Assembly (NCBI RefSeq): GCF_000971215.1
Contig: NZ_BBMA01000012.1
Span: 1 to 64,000, forward strand
Source: Demequina silvatica
GTDB taxonomy: Bacteria; Actinomycetota; Actinomycetes; Actinomycetales; Demequinaceae
Length of the DNA stretch: 64,000 nucleotides
Direction: 5' to 3'
The notes below the pieces were generated by a model, which was given only the letters and a program-made list of their open reading frames with translations, searched no databases and was not told the origin of the DNA. Positions 1-9,000 of the stretch are shown piece after piece; the first letter of the stretch is position 1; each line of letters begins with the position of its first letter. A program made the position numbers and the translations under genes.

Positions 1-69
1 CGGGGCGGGAAGCCGGGGTGGCGGATATGAAACCGTGCGGAGCGAACTGGGGGTCGGGGAGTCCGCGGG

Positions 70-1086
70 TCAGTACTGGTCGCCGGCCGCGCGGGAGGCC
101 AGGAGGCGGCGGATCGAGTCGACGCGCGCGTGGCGGTCCGCGACGTCGCCTGCCCACGCGTCGAGCTCGCAGCCCAGCTCGGCGGACTCGTGGGTGCACC
201 CCCGCGGGCACAGCTCGTCCGCGGCGTCCGCGATGTCGGGGAAGGCGAGGATGAAGTGCGCGGGGTCCACGTGGGCGAGCCCGAAGGACCGGACGCCCGG
301 GGTGTCGACGATCCACCCGCCGGACGGCACCTCGTAGCGGATCGCGGAGGTCGAGGTGTGGCGGCCGCGGCCCGTGACGTCGTTGACGATCCCGACCGCG
401 CGGCCCGCGTCCGGCACCAGCGCGTTGACCAGGGTCGACTTGCCCACGCCGGAGTAGCCCACCAGCACGGTGGTGATGCCGTGCAGCTCCTCGCGGAAGC
501 GCACGAACCCCGGGTCCGCCTCTGGCCCGCCGTCGCGCCGCACCGAGGTCTCGATCACGGTGACGCCGAGCGGCTCGTACGCCGCGCGCAGGCCCTCCGC
601 GCTCGCGAGGTCCGCCTTGGTGAGCACCAGCACCGCGTCCATGCCCGCGTCGAAGGCCGCGACCAGGCAGCGGTCGATCATGCGGGGGTTCGGCTCGGGG
701 TCGGCGAGGGCGGTCACGATCGCGAGCTGGTCCGCGTTGGCGACGATCACGCGCTCGGTCGCGTCCGTGTCGTCCGCCGTGCGGCTGAGCGAGTTGCGGC
801 GCTCGAGGCGCTTGACCACCCGTGCAAGCGTGTCGGGCGCGCCGGAGACGTCCCCGACCACCTTCACCCAGTCGCCGATCACCAAGCCGCGCCGCCCCAG
901 CTCGCGGGCCTTGACCGCGGTGACCACCGCATCGTCCACCTGCACGGTGAAACGGCCCCTGTCGACCGCGATCACGGTGCCGTCCACTGCCTCCTCATGC
1001 GCGGGCCGGATCTTCGTGCGCGGGCGCGAGCCGCGCCGATTGGGCCGGACCTTGGCGTCCGACTCGTCGTACTCGCGGCGGGCCAT
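70..1086 (-). CDS. rsgA: Ribosome small-subunit-dependent GTPase RsgA
   Basis: Circularly permuted GTPase that acts late in 30S subunit maturation and probes the decoding centre. An OB-fold N-terminal domain (about residues 35-95) precedes the GTPase core. The G motifs run in permuted order: TKAD (G4, 156-159), the P-loop GYSGVGKST (210-218), then DTPG (G3, 261-264). A C-terminal zinc knuckle has Cys293, Cys297, His299 and Cys306. The 338 residues are normal for the family. The ATG lies directly after the aroA stop codon with no gap, so it is probably translated from the doxX-aroA-rsgA transcript. Positions 1-69, downstream of its stop, show no gene. Confidence 0.96.
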   Translation of the reverse strand: MARREYDESDAKVRPNRRGSRPRTKIRPAHEEAVDGTVIAVDRGRFTVQVDDAVVTAVKARELGRRGLVIGDWVKVVGDVSGAPDTLARVVKRLERRNSLSRTADDTDATERVIVANADQLAIVTALADPEPNPRMIDRCLVAAFDAGMDAVLVLTKADLASAEGLRAAYEPLGVTVIETSVRRDGGPEADPGFVRFREELHGITTVLVGYSGVGKSTLVNALVPDAGRAVGIVNDVTGRGRHTSTSAIRYEVPSGGWIVDTPGVRSFGLAHVDPAHFILAFPDIADAADELCPRGCTHESAELGCELDAWAGDVADRHARVDSIRRLLASRAAGDQY

Positions 1087-2397
1087 TCAGCCGTCCAGGT
1101 CGAGCATCCCGCGCCACATGGCGGGGAAGTCGGGCATGGTCTTCGCGGTGGTGCCCACGTTGATCACGCGCACGCCGGGCACGGCGAGCCCGACGATCGC
1201 GGCGAAGGTCGCCATCCGGTGGTCGTGGTAGGTCTCCATCGCGGCGGCGCGGAGGCCGCTCGCGGGCAGGCCGCCGAAGGTGAGCGAGTCGGCGTCGGCG
1301 GTGCAGGACCCGCCCAGGCGCTCGACCTCGGCCGCGATGGCGGCGAGGCGGTCGGTCTCGTGGCCGCGCAGGTGGCCGATCCCGGTGAGCCGCGACGGTC
1401 CCTCCGCGAGGGCGCACAGCGCCGCGATGGTGGGCGTGATCTCGCCGGCGGGGGAGAGGTCCGCGTCGATGCCGCGGAGCTCGCCGGTCCCGGTCACTGT
1501 CATGACGTCGCCGTCGAGCGTGCAGGTCGCGCCCATCCGGGTGAGCAGCTCGGGGAAGTACGCGCCCGGCTGCGTGGTGGTGGCGGGCCAGCCCGGGATG
1601 CGGACGGTGCCGCCGGCGACCAGCGCGGCGGCCATGAACGGGCCGGCGTTGGACAGGTCGGGCTCGACGCGGACGTCGCCCGGGTGGATCTCGCCGGGGT
1701 GGACCACCCAGGTGCGCTCGTCGGGCTGGTCGACGCGGATCCCGGCCTCGCGCAGCGCCTCGCACGTCATGTCGATGTGCGGCAGGCTCGGCAGCGTCGC
1801 GCCGGCGTGGCGCACGGTGAGCCCCTCGGGCAGGCGCGGCGCGGTGAGCAGCAGGCCCGTGACGAACTGCGACGAGGACGAGGAGTCCACCTCGACCACG
1901 TCCGGCACCTCCGCGGGCGGCGTGACGGTGAAGGGCAGCGTGCCGCGGCCCTCGTCCTCGACGGTCGCGCCCAGCAGGCGCAGCGCGTCCAGCAGGGGAC
2001 CCATGGGGCGCACGCGGGCGCCCTCGTCGCCGTCGAAGCTCACGGGGCCGTCCGCGAGCAGCACCATCGGCGGGACGAACCGCATGACCGTGCCCGCGAG
2101 CCCGCAGTCGACGTGGACCCCGCCACGGAGCGGGGCGGGCGTCACGCGCCACTCGGCCCCCGCATCGTCCACCGCGACGCCCAGGCCGCGCAGCGCGCCG
2201 ATCATGAGGTCCGAGTCGCGCGAGCGCAGGCCGCCGCGGACGGTCACGGGCTCCGCGGCGAGCGCCGCGAGCACCAGGTAGCGGTTGGTGAGGGACTTCG
2301 AGCCGGGGACGGAGACCGTCGCGTCGAGGGGACGATGCGCGGAGGGCGCGTCCCACGCCTCGCCGAGTCCGGTGCCGGGGGGAAGGGTGCCGCTCAC
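1087..2397 (-). CDS. aroA: 3-phosphoshikimate 1-carboxyvinyltransferase (EPSP synthase)
   Basis: Transfers the enolpyruvyl group of PEP to shikimate-3-phosphate, the sixth step of the shikimate pathway to aromatic amino acids. Visible family motifs are PGSKSLTNR near the N-terminus (phosphate and PEP binding), the NAGPFMAAAL segment, and DHRMA with a catalytic-region His/Arg near the C-terminus. I chose the GTG at 2397 because it overlaps the stop of the upstream DoxX gene as GTGA, a coupling arrangement repeated throughout this window, and it gives 436 residues, typical for AroA. The open frame continues upstream only as a shadow of doxX. One copy of the GGGGACGATGCG repeat lies near the 5' end, encoding part of Ala-His-Arg-Pro-Leu. 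Confidence 0.96.
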   Translation of the reverse strand: MSGTLPPGTGLGEAWDAPSAHRPLDATVSVPGSKSLTNRYLVLAALAAEPVTVRGGLRSRDSDLMIGALRGLGVAVDDAGAEWRVTPAPLRGGVHVDCGLAGTVMRFVPPMVLLADGPVSFDGDEGARVRPMGPLLDALRLLGATVEDEGRGTLPFTVTPPAEVPDVVEVDSSSSSQFVTGLLLTAPRLPEGLTVRHAGATLPSLPHIDMTCEALREAGIRVDQPDERTWVVHPGEIHPGDVRVEPDLSNAGPFMAAALVAGGTVRIPGWPATTTQPGAYFPELLTRMGATCTLDGDVMTVTGTGELRGIDADLSPAGEITPTIAALCALAEGPSRLTGIGHLRGHETDRLAAIAAEVERLGGSCTADADSLTFGGLPASGLRAAAMETYHDHRMATFAAIVGLAVPGVRVINVGTTAKTMPDFPAMWRGMLDLDG

Positions 2398-2975
2398 GCG
2401 GCGCGCTTCTTCTTCGCGCTCTTCGAGCTCTTCGCGGGCGTGGCCTCGGGCTGGTCCTTGGCCTTGGCGGCGGCCTTGAGGGCGGCCTTGACCTCCGCCT
2501 TGGCCTCCTTCTCCTTGAGCTTGGCCTCGACCGCCTTCTCCTTGGCCTTCACCTTCTTGGCCTTCTTGCGGTCGATGTGGCGCTGGCTGTGGCCCGCGGT
2601 CGCGGCGAGCAGCACGCCGCCCACGAGCGACAGGTTCTTGAGGAACTGCTCGAGCTCGGCCTCCTTGCGTGCCTCGTCCTGCTCCTTCCAGAAGGGGTGG
2701 GCGAGGGCCGCGGTGGCGCCGGCGAGGCCGGCCAGGCCCAGGGCGGCGGCGCGCGGGCTGCGCGACAGCGCCAGGGTCGCGGCCAGCGCGACCGAGGCGG
2801 CGCCGTGCACCTTCACCAGGTCGACGGTGCTGACCTCCTCGAGGCCCAGCTCCTTGAGCGCGGGCTCGACGGTGGGGGCGACGCGCGCGGCGCGCGTCTC
2901 GGGCTCGAGGTAGCTCTGGACGCCTCCGTAGATGAACCACGAGGCGAGCAGCGGCCGGGCAAGTGCACGCAACAT
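2394..2975 (-). CDS. DoxX-family membrane protein with Lys/Ala-rich tail
   Basis: The N-terminal part matches the small actinobacterial DoxX family: about four hydrophobic helices, starting with a [14 protein letters not shown] segment and ending near [10 protein letters not shown]. Family members are integral membrane proteins, some linked to thiol or quinone redox. No specific reaction can be assigned here. About 65 C-terminal residues are a highly charged Lys/Ala/Glu-rich tail, probably cytoplasmic. The ATG at 2975 follows AGGAGG with only 1 nt spacing, so the next codon, a TTG, is a possible alternative start. An in-frame ATG at 3047 would run into the sigR promoter and is rejected. It is the first gene of a coupled doxX-aroA-rsgA operon divergent from sigR, which fits a redox-related context (inference). 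Confidence 0.85.
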   Translation of the reverse strand: MLRALARPLLASWFIYGGVQSYLEPETRAARVAPTVEPALKELGLEEVSTVDLVKVHGAASVALAATLALSRSPRAAALGLAGLAGATAALAHPFWKEQDEARKEAELEQFLKNLSLVGGVLLAATAGHSQRHIDRKKAKKVKAKEKAVEAKLKEKEAKAEVKAALKAAAKAKDQPEATPAKSSKSAKKKRAA

Positions 2976-3015
2976 GCCTCCTACGCTACCAACACGCGGG
3001 CGCGCCGTCAGGGGC

Positions 3016-3042
3016 GGGAATGCGAGAGCGATGCTCGCCGTT
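3016..3042 (+). promoter_or_regulatory. SigR-type promoter (GGGAAT-N18-GTT) of sigR
   Basis: GGGAAT at 3016-3021 and GTT at 3040-3042 are separated by exactly 18 bases, the consensus of SigR/SigH promoters (GGAAY-N18/19-GTT). It lies 86 bases before the sigR start, so sigR probably activates its own transcription, as in Streptomyces and mycobacteria. Transcription would begin near 3050, just before in-frame GTG codons (3053, 3065) that could give an N-terminally extended sigma factor. Confidence 0.8.
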
Positions 3043-3113
3043 AGCAACCCTTGTGACGACCACCGTGGAGAGGCCCCGGGCGTCGCGCACTCCCGCGCGG
3101 CGTCCCTCGGCTG

Positions 3114-3119
3114 TACGCT
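3114..3119 (+). promoter_or_regulatory. Putative housekeeping -10 box of sigR
   Basis: TACGCT fits the TAnnnT -10 pattern and lies 8 nt before the sigR ATG. It would give an almost leaderless transcript starting at about the start codon. No clear -35 is visible. With the SigR-type promoter upstream this makes a two-promoter arrangement like that of sigR in Streptomyces. Confidence 0.5.
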
Positions 3120-3127
3120 CGCAACCG

Positions 3128-3748
3128 ATGACCGACATAACCGAGTTCGATTTCGAGGCGGAGGCGCTGTCCTACATGGACCAGCTCTACGCCGCCGCGC
3201 TGCGCATGACGCGCAACGGCGCGGACGCCGAGGACCTGGTCCAGGAGACGTTCGCCAAGGCGTTCGCCGCGCAGGACAAGTTCACGCCGGGGACCAACCT
3301 CAAGGCGTGGCTGTACCGGATCCAGACCAACGCGTTCATCAACACGTACCGCAAGAAGCAGCGCGAGCCCAAGCGCTCCGACGCGGAGACCGTCGAGGAC
3401 TGGCAGCTCGCCGCCGCGGCGGAGCACACGTCGAGCGGGCTCGCCTCGGCCGAGGACAACGCGCTCGACGCGCTCGGCGACGACGAGATCAAGCGGGCCC
3501 TGTCCGAGCTCTCGGACGACTTCCGCATGGCCGTCTACCTCTCCGACGTGGAGGGGTTCGCGTACAAGGAGATCGCACAGATCATGGACACCCCCGTGGG
3601 GACCGTGATGTCCCGGCTGCACCGCGGCCGGAAGCTGTTGCGAGAGAAGCTGCGGGACTACGCCGCCGAGCGTGGTCTCTACGAGAAGGCCCCGATGAAG
3701 AAGGACCAGAAGGACAAGGACGGGGGTGTGTGCCGTGCCGAAGCCTGA
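3128..3748 (+). CDS. sigR: ECF RNA polymerase sigma factor SigR/SigH
   Basis: Extracytoplasmic-function sigma factor of the thiol-oxidative stress response, expected to direct RNA polymerase to thioredoxin, mycothiol and Clp/Lon-type genes. Region 2 spans about residues 15-85 ([14 protein letters not shown] is the region 2.2 signature) and region 4 about 130-185, with a helix-turn-helix around [19 protein letters not shown]. The 206 residues fit SigR. I chose the ATG at 3128 because the conserved N-terminus begins there and a -10 box sits just upstream. The frame stays open 55 codons further upstream, so a longer isoform is possible. Its 3' end overlaps rsrA, which matches the universal sigma/anti-sigma coupling. 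Confidence 0.95.
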   Translation: MTDITEFDFEAEALSYMDQLYAAALRMTRNGADAEDLVQETFAKAFAAQDKFTPGTNLKAWLYRIQTNAFINTYRKKQREPKRSDAETVEDWQLAAAAEHTSSGLASAEDNALDALGDDEIKRALSELSDDFRMAVYLSDVEGFAYKEIAQIMDTPVGTVMSRLHRGRKLLREKLRDYAAERGLYEKAPMKKDQKDKDGGVCRAEA

Positions 3749-3980
3749 ATGCGAGGAGGCGCTCGATCGACTGTTCGAGTACATCGATCACGAGCTGCCC
3801 GAGGATGAGATCCACCGGATCGGCGAGCACCTCAAGGAGTGCCCGCCGTGCGAGGCGGAGCACAAGATCAACGAGAAGATCAAGCGCCTGGTGAACAAGA
3901 CGGGCCACGACGTGGCCCCCGAGGACCTGCGCGCGCGCATCCTCCAGACCATCCGGGCGACCCGCCCGGACGGCGCCTAG
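3735..3980 (+). CDS. rsrA: Zinc-binding redox anti-sigma factor RsrA
   Basis: Small ZAS-family anti-sigma factor that holds SigR inactive in the reduced, zinc-bound state and releases it when its thiols are oxidised. The 81 residues contain the HxxxCxxC core (HLKECPPC) and an upstream Cys at residue 6 (PKPEC), the ligands and redox cysteines seen in RsrA. I prefer the GTG at 3735, which follows a G-rich ribosome-binding stretch; an in-frame GTG at 3726 is the alternative. It overlaps the last codons of sigR. Two strong hairpins follow its stop codon. Confidence 0.93.
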   Translation: MPKPECEEALDRLFEYIDHELPEDEIHRIGEHLKECPPCEAEHKINEKIKRLVNKTGHDVAPEDLRARILQTIRATRPDGA

Positions 3981-3984
3981 CGCC

Positions 3985-4037
3985 GGGGACGATGCGGGGG
4001 GCGCGCCACGCGCCCAGGTGACCCGCGCATCGTCCCC
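3985..4037 (+). terminator. Hairpin after rsrA made of two copies of the dispersed repeat
   Basis: GGGGACGATGCG at 3985-3996 pairs perfectly with CGCATCGTCCCC at 4026-4037. The loop holds a second small hairpin, GGGCGCG/CGCGCCC. It starts 5 nt after the rsrA stop. No T-tract follows, so intrinsic termination is plausible but not certain. Confidence 0.55.
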
Positions 4038-4048
4038 CCGAGAACGAC

Positions 4049-4081
4049 GAAAGCCGCATCGGCGAGGCCGATGCGGCTTTC
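4049..4081. terminator. Bidirectional terminator between rsrA and bL37
   Basis: Perfect 14-bp arms (4049-4062 and 4068-4081, GAAAGCCGCATCGG) with a 5-nt loop. A-rich on one side and T-rich on the other, so it can work on both strands, separating the convergent rsrA and bL37 genes. Confidence 0.85.
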
Positions 4082-4104
4082 CTCATTCATCCGGGCGGAA
4101 CGGC

Positions 4105-4179
4105 TCAGGCGTTGGGCCGCTTGCCGTGGTTGGCGCCACCCTTCGCGCGCGCCTTGCGCTTGCGGCCTCGCTTGCTCAC
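4105..4179 (-). CDS. Large-subunit ribosomal protein bL37 (24 residues)
   Basis: A 24-residue, strongly basic peptide starting at a GTG. It opens with SKRGRKRKAR and ends ANHGKRPNA, the hallmark of the actinobacterial ribosomal protein bL37 seen in mycobacterial 50S structures (AURKAIP1/COX24-like domain). A GGGGA ribosome-binding stretch lies about 7 nt before the start. It is convergent with rsrA across the 4049-4081 terminator. The gene is easily missed because of its length and GTG start. The remaining 140 bp to the PilT-like gene hold no further ORF. Confidence 0.9.
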   Translation of the reverse strand: MSKRGRKRKARAKGGANHGKRPNA

Positions 4180-4319
4180 AACGTTCCCCTTTCTGGACGC
4201 AGGAATTCGACCCCCTATCCTCCCACATCTGAGGACATCGTCACACCGGGCGCATGGGACGGTGCGGGGACCGCTACGCTCCCCTCAAGCCGCCCATGCC
4301 GGATGCCGATGGAGGAACC

Positions 4320-5408
4320 GTGAGCGATCAGCCCCAGTCAGTCATCCCGTTCCTGCACGCGCTTGCCTCGACGGGCGGCTCCGACCTGCACTGCAAGGTG
4401 GGCTCCGCGCCCCGCGTGCGCGTCGACGGCCGGCTGCGCAAGCTGCAGGTGCCGCCGCTGACCCCCGAGGACACGCGCCACATGGTCGCGCAGGTGCTCC
4501 CCGAGGACCTGGTGCCGGTGTTCCGCGACACCCACGAGGCGGACTTCGCGTTCTCGCTGTCGGGCGTGGGACGCTTCCGCGTCAACGCCTACGTGGCGCG
4601 CGGCGCCGAGGGCCTGGTGTTCCGCCGCGTCGCCGTGGGCGCGCAGAGCTTCGAGGAGCTGGGCCTGCCGGGCGTCATCGCGGACCTCGCGCTGGAGCCG
4701 CGCGGGCTGGTGCTGGTCACGGGCCCGACGGGCTCCGGCAAGACCACCACGCTGGCGTCGATGATCGACCTCATCAACAGCTACCGCGAGGTCAACATCG
4801 TCACCATCGAGGACCCGATCGAGGTGCTGCACCAGGACAAGAAGGCGATCATCTCGCAGCGCGAGGTGCGCTCCGACACGCTCGACTTCACGTCCGCGCT
4901 GCGCGCCGCGATGCGCCAGGACCCCGACGTCATCATGGTCGGCGAGATGCGCGACATCGAGACCGTGCGCGCGGCGCTGTCCGCCGCCGAGACCGGTCAC
5001 CTGGTGCTCGCGACGCTCCACACGGTGGACGCGCAGGACACCATCAACCGCATCGTCGACTTCTTCACGCCGCACGAGCAGAACCAGGTCCGCGCGACCC
5101 TCGCGCAGACGCTGCGCGGCATCGTGTCGCAGCGGCTGGTGCGCAAGGGCGACGGCGGCGGCCGGACCCTGGTCGCCGAGGTCATGGTCAACACCGGCCG
5201 CACGGCCGAGGCGATCGTGGACCCCGCGAGCCAGCCGCCCATCCTCGACCTCATCGCGGACGGCGAGTACTACAAGATGCAGACGTTCGACCAGCACCTG
5301 TTCCAGCTGGTGCGGGACAACGTGGTCGCGCTGGACGACGCGGTCGCGATCGCGTCGCGTCCGCACGACCTGCTGGTCGAGCTCCGCGGCGCCGGCGTCA
5401 TCGACTGA
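4320..5408 (+). CDS. PilT-like type IV pilus retraction ATPase
   Basis: Secretion-superfamily hexameric ATPase of the PilT branch, which in pilus systems powers fibre retraction. The N-terminal PAS-like domain is followed by the P-loop GPTGSGKT (about residue 135), an Asp box (TIEDPIEVLH), a Walker B region (DPDVIMVGEMRD) and His box (GHLVLATLHT), then AQTLRGIVSQRL, all strongly PilT-like. The GTG at 4320 sits 5 nt after GGAGG and gives 362 residues, close to PilT (about 345-370). No pilin, PilB, PilC or prepilin peptidase gene is nearby, so partners must lie elsewhere, or it serves another function. Confidence 0.9.
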   Translation: MSDQPQSVIPFLHALASTGGSDLHCKVGSAPRVRVDGRLRKLQVPPLTPEDTRHMVAQVLPEDLVPVFRDTHEADFAFSLSGVGRFRVNAYVARGAEGLVFRRVAVGAQSFEELGLPGVIADLALEPRGLVLVTGPTGSGKTTTLASMIDLINSYREVNIVTIEDPIEVLHQDKKAIISQREVRSDTLDFTSALRAAMRQDPDVIMVGEMRDIETVRAALSAAETGHLVLATLHTVDAQDTINRIVDFFTPHEQNQVRATLAQTLRGIVSQRLVRKGDGGGRTLVAEVMVNTGRTAEAIVDPASQPPILDLIADGEYYKMQTFDQHLFQLVRDNVVALDDAVAIASRPHDLLVELRGAGVID

Positions 5409-5421
5409 CGCGGCGCCGGGC

Positions 5422-6018
5422 TCAGGCGGCGGGCGGCTCGATCCCGAGCCAGGAGTGCCAGCGCGAGTGCAGCACCAGCCACGCCATGAGGCCGTAGCCG
5501 GCCTGCAGCGGCAGCGAGTCGTGACCCGTGGCCATGTCCGCGCCCCACTGCTCGTGGCGGGCGAGGGGGCCGTACATGTCGATGTAGCCCACGCCGCGGC
5601 GGGAGGCCGCGTCCTCGCACACCGCCGCGAGCTCCGCGATGCGCGGGTTGTCCGGCTCGGCGCCGGGCGGCGGGCCCGCGATGAGGGTCTCGAAGCCCAG
5701 CGCGTGCGCGCGGTCGAGGAAGTTCGCGATGTTGAGCCGCGTCATGGTGGGGGAGACCCCGCGGTGCACGTCGTGGCGACCGATCGCGAAGAGCACGTGG
5801 TTCGCCTCGGGCTCCGTGCGGGCGGTGCGCCGCAGCGCCTCCTCGTCCCAGCGGCTGGTGAGCTCGCCGGTGGTCTCGTGCGGCACCGCGAGCGTGTGGA
5901 AGGCGAGGTCCGGCGCGAGGGGGAGGGTGCGCGCAGCGACGCGCCCCGCCCACCCCAGCGCCTTGGGGTCTCCGTGTCCGGCGACCAGCTCGTCGCCGAC
6001 GAGGAAGACGTTCCTCAT
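5422..6018 (-). CDS. SGNH/GDSL-type hydrolase
   Basis: A 198-residue protein with an alpha/beta hydrolase-like SGNH fold. It begins with FLVGDELVAGHG, where block I normally reads GDSxxxG, so the position of the nucleophilic Ser is occupied by Glu. IGRHD corresponds to block III (GxND). The C-terminal DSLPLQAGYGLMAW region is where the catalytic Asp/His normally lie. The replaced Ser casts doubt on esterase activity. It starts at ATG 6018, overlapping the kgd stop as ATGA, so it is translated with kgd. Its role beside the TCA-cycle enzyme is unknown. Confidence 0.72.
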   Translation of the reverse strand: MRNVFLVGDELVAGHGDPKALGWAGRVAARTLPLAPDLAFHTLAVPHETTGELTSRWDEEALRRTARTEPEANHVLFAIGRHDVHRGVSPTMTRLNIANFLDRAHALGFETLIAGPPPGAEPDNPRIAELAAVCEDAASRRGVGYIDMYGPLARHEQWGADMATGHDSLPLQAGYGLMAWLVLHSRWHSWLGIEPPAA

Positions 6019-9000
6019 CGGGCGAAGGCCCGCGCGACCAGCTCCGCCTGCTCGGCCGCGTGGCGCGACGCCAGGCCCGAGGCGGGCGAGGCGGACGCCG
6101 GGCGGGACACCACCCCGAGGGTGGTGCCGACCACCTGCGGAAGGCTCAACGACATGCGCGACCACGCTCCCTGGTTCTGAGGCTCCTCCTGGACCCACAC
6201 CAGCTCGGCGCCATCGAACGGGGCGAGGGCCTCGCGGATCGCGTCGTGCGCGAGCGGGTACAGCTGCTCAAGACGCACGATAGCGGTCGACGTGTCCCCC
6301 GCGCGCTCACGCTCCGCGACGAGGTCGTAGTAGACCTTGCCCGCGCACAGGAGGACGCGGTCGACCGAGGCCGGATCCACCGCATCGTCCCCGATGACCT
6401 CCCGGAAGGTGCCGGTGGTGAAGTCCTCGACCGCGGACTGCGCGGCGCGCAGGCGCAGCATCGACTTCGGGGTGAACACGATGAGCGGCTTGCGCGGCCG
6501 GTTGTACGCCTGGCGGCGCAGCAGGTGGAAGTAGCTGGCCGGCGTGGACGGCATCGCGGCGATCATGTTCTCCTCGCCGCACAGCTGGAGGAAGCGCTCG
6601 ACGCGGGCCGACGAGTGGTCGGGGCCCTGGCCCTCGAAGCCGTGGGGCAGCAGCAGCACCACGGAGGAGGACTGCCCCCACTTCTGCTCGGAGGAGGAGA
6701 TGAACTCGTCGATGATGGTCTGCGCGCCGTTGACGAAGTCGCCGAACTGCGCCTCCCACACCACCAGCGAGTCCGGCCGCTCGACCGAGTAGCCGTACTC
6801 GAAGCCCAGCACGCCGTACTCCGACAGCGGGGAGTCGTAGATGTGCAGGCGGGCCTGGTCGGAGGACAGGTACAGCAGGGGGGTCCACTCGGAGCCGGTG
6901 TTGCGGTCGTGGTAGACCGCGTGACGCTGCACGAACGTGCCGCGGCGCGAGTCCTGCCCGGACACGCGGACCGGGACGCCCTCCTGCAGCAGGGTGCCGA
7001 ACGCGAGGATCTCGCCGTAGCCCCAGTCGATGCCGCCCTCGCGGCTCATGACCTCGCGACGCTCGAGCAGCTTCTCGAGCTTCGGGTGGACGGAGAAGCC
7101 CTCGGGCGGACGCACGTGGGCGCGCCCGATGCGCTCGACCTGGCTGGCGGAGACGGCCGTCTTCCAGCCCACCATCACGCCCGCGTCCGAGGACTGCGAG
7201 GACGGCAGCTCGAGGCCCGAGATGGCCTCGGAGTCGGAGGACGGCTTGTAGCCCTCGCGGGTCTCGATGAACACCCGCTCCAGCTGGGCGAGGTAGTCCT
7301 TCGAGACCGACTCCGCCTCCTCGGTGGTGATGTCGCCGCGGCGGATGAGCGCCTCGGTGTAGAGGTGGCGGACGGAGCGCTTGCCCTCGATGAGGTCGTA
7401 CATGCGCGGCTGCGTCATCGACGGGTCGTCGCCCTCGTTGTGGCCGCGACGGCGGTAGCAGACCATGTCGACGATCACGTCGCGGCCGAACCGCTCGCGG
7501 TACTCGAACGCGAGCCGGGCGGCGCGCACGCACGCCTCCGGGTCGTCCCCGTTGACGTGGAAGATCGGGATCTGGAACCCCTTGGCGATGTCGGTGCAGT
7601 AGCGCGTCGACCGCGAGGACTCGGGCCCGGTGGTGAAGCCCACCTGGTTGTTGATGATGACGTGCACGGTGCCGCCGGTGCGGTAGCCCTTGAGCAGCGC
7701 CATGTTGAGCGTCTCGAGCACCACGCCCTGGCCGGCGAAGGCCGCGTCGCCGTGGATGAGCAGCGGCAGCACCGGGTAGCCGTCCGTGGCCGGGTCCGCG
7801 CCCAGCGCGTCGAGCTTGGCGCGCACGATGCCCTCGAGCACCGGGTCGACCGCCTCGAGGTGCGACGGGTTTCCGGCGAGGTAGACGCGCGTGGTGGCGC
7901 CCGACTCGGCGGTGAACGTGCCCTCCGTGCCCAGGTGGTACTTGACGTCGCCGGAGCCCTGCACCGAGCCGGGCACCGCGGTGCCCTCGAACTCGGAGAA
8001 GATCTGCCCGTAGCTCTTGCCGGCGAGGTTCGCGAGCACGTTGAGGCGGCCGCGGTGGGCCATGCCGATGCAGACCTCGTGGACGCCCGCCTCGGCGGCG
8101 GCGCTCATGACGGAGTCGAGCAGCGGGATCAGGGACTCGCCGCCCTCGAGCGAGAAGCGCTTCTGGCCCACGTACTTGGTCTGCAGGAACGCCTCGAAGG
8201 CCTCTGCCGCGTTGAGGCGGTGGAGGATCCGCAGGTGCTCCTCGCGCGTGGGCTTGGTGTAGCCGTGCTCGAGTCGGTCCTGGAAGAACGACCGCTGCTC
8301 GCGGTCCGCGATGTGCATGTACTCGAGGCCGATGGTGCGGCAGTACGCGTCGCGCAGGCGGCTGAGCACGGTGCGCATCTTCCACGACTGCTGGCCGGCG
8401 AAGCCGCCCGTCTCGTACGAGCGGTCGAGGTCCCACAGCGTGAGCCCGTGGGTCTGCACGTCCAGGTCGGGGTGCTTGCGCGGGCGGCTCGACAGCGGGT
8501 CGACGTCGGCCATGAGGTGGCCGCGCGAGCGGTACGCGTGGATGAGCTCGGCGATGCGCGCGGGCTTGGCCGCCTCGGTGGCGGGGTCCGTCGCCGCGTC
8601 CTGCACCCAGCGGACGGGCTCGTACGGCACGCGGATCGAGGAGAACACGCGGTCGTAGAAGCCGTCGAGGCCCAACAGCTTGCGGTGCACGATCCCGAGG
8701 AACTCGCCCGACTGCGCGCCCTGGATGACGCGGTGGTCGTACGTCGAGGTGAGGGTCATGACCTTCGACACGCCCAAGCGGGTCACGGTCTCCTCGGACG
8801 CGCCCTGGAACTCGGCCGGGTAGTCCATCGAGCCGACGCCGATGATCGCGCCCTGGCCGTTCATGAGGCGCGGCACCGAGTGGACCGTGCCGAGCGTGCC
8901 CGGGTTGGTGAGCGTGAGCGTGGTGCCCTGGAAGTCGGCGGCCTGCAGCGCGCCGTTGCGGGCGCGGCGCACCACGTCCTCGTAGGCGGCCCAGAACTCG

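Noticed and set aside
1087..2940. An N-terminally extended AroA of over 600 residues
   Set aside because: The extra part lies over doxX in another frame. The GTGA overlap at 2397 gives the normal length.
2963..3127. Extended sigR start at 2963
   Set aside because: It would begin upstream of the predicted transcription starts and overlap the divergent doxX start. A shorter GTG extension remains possible, but the main product starts at 3128.
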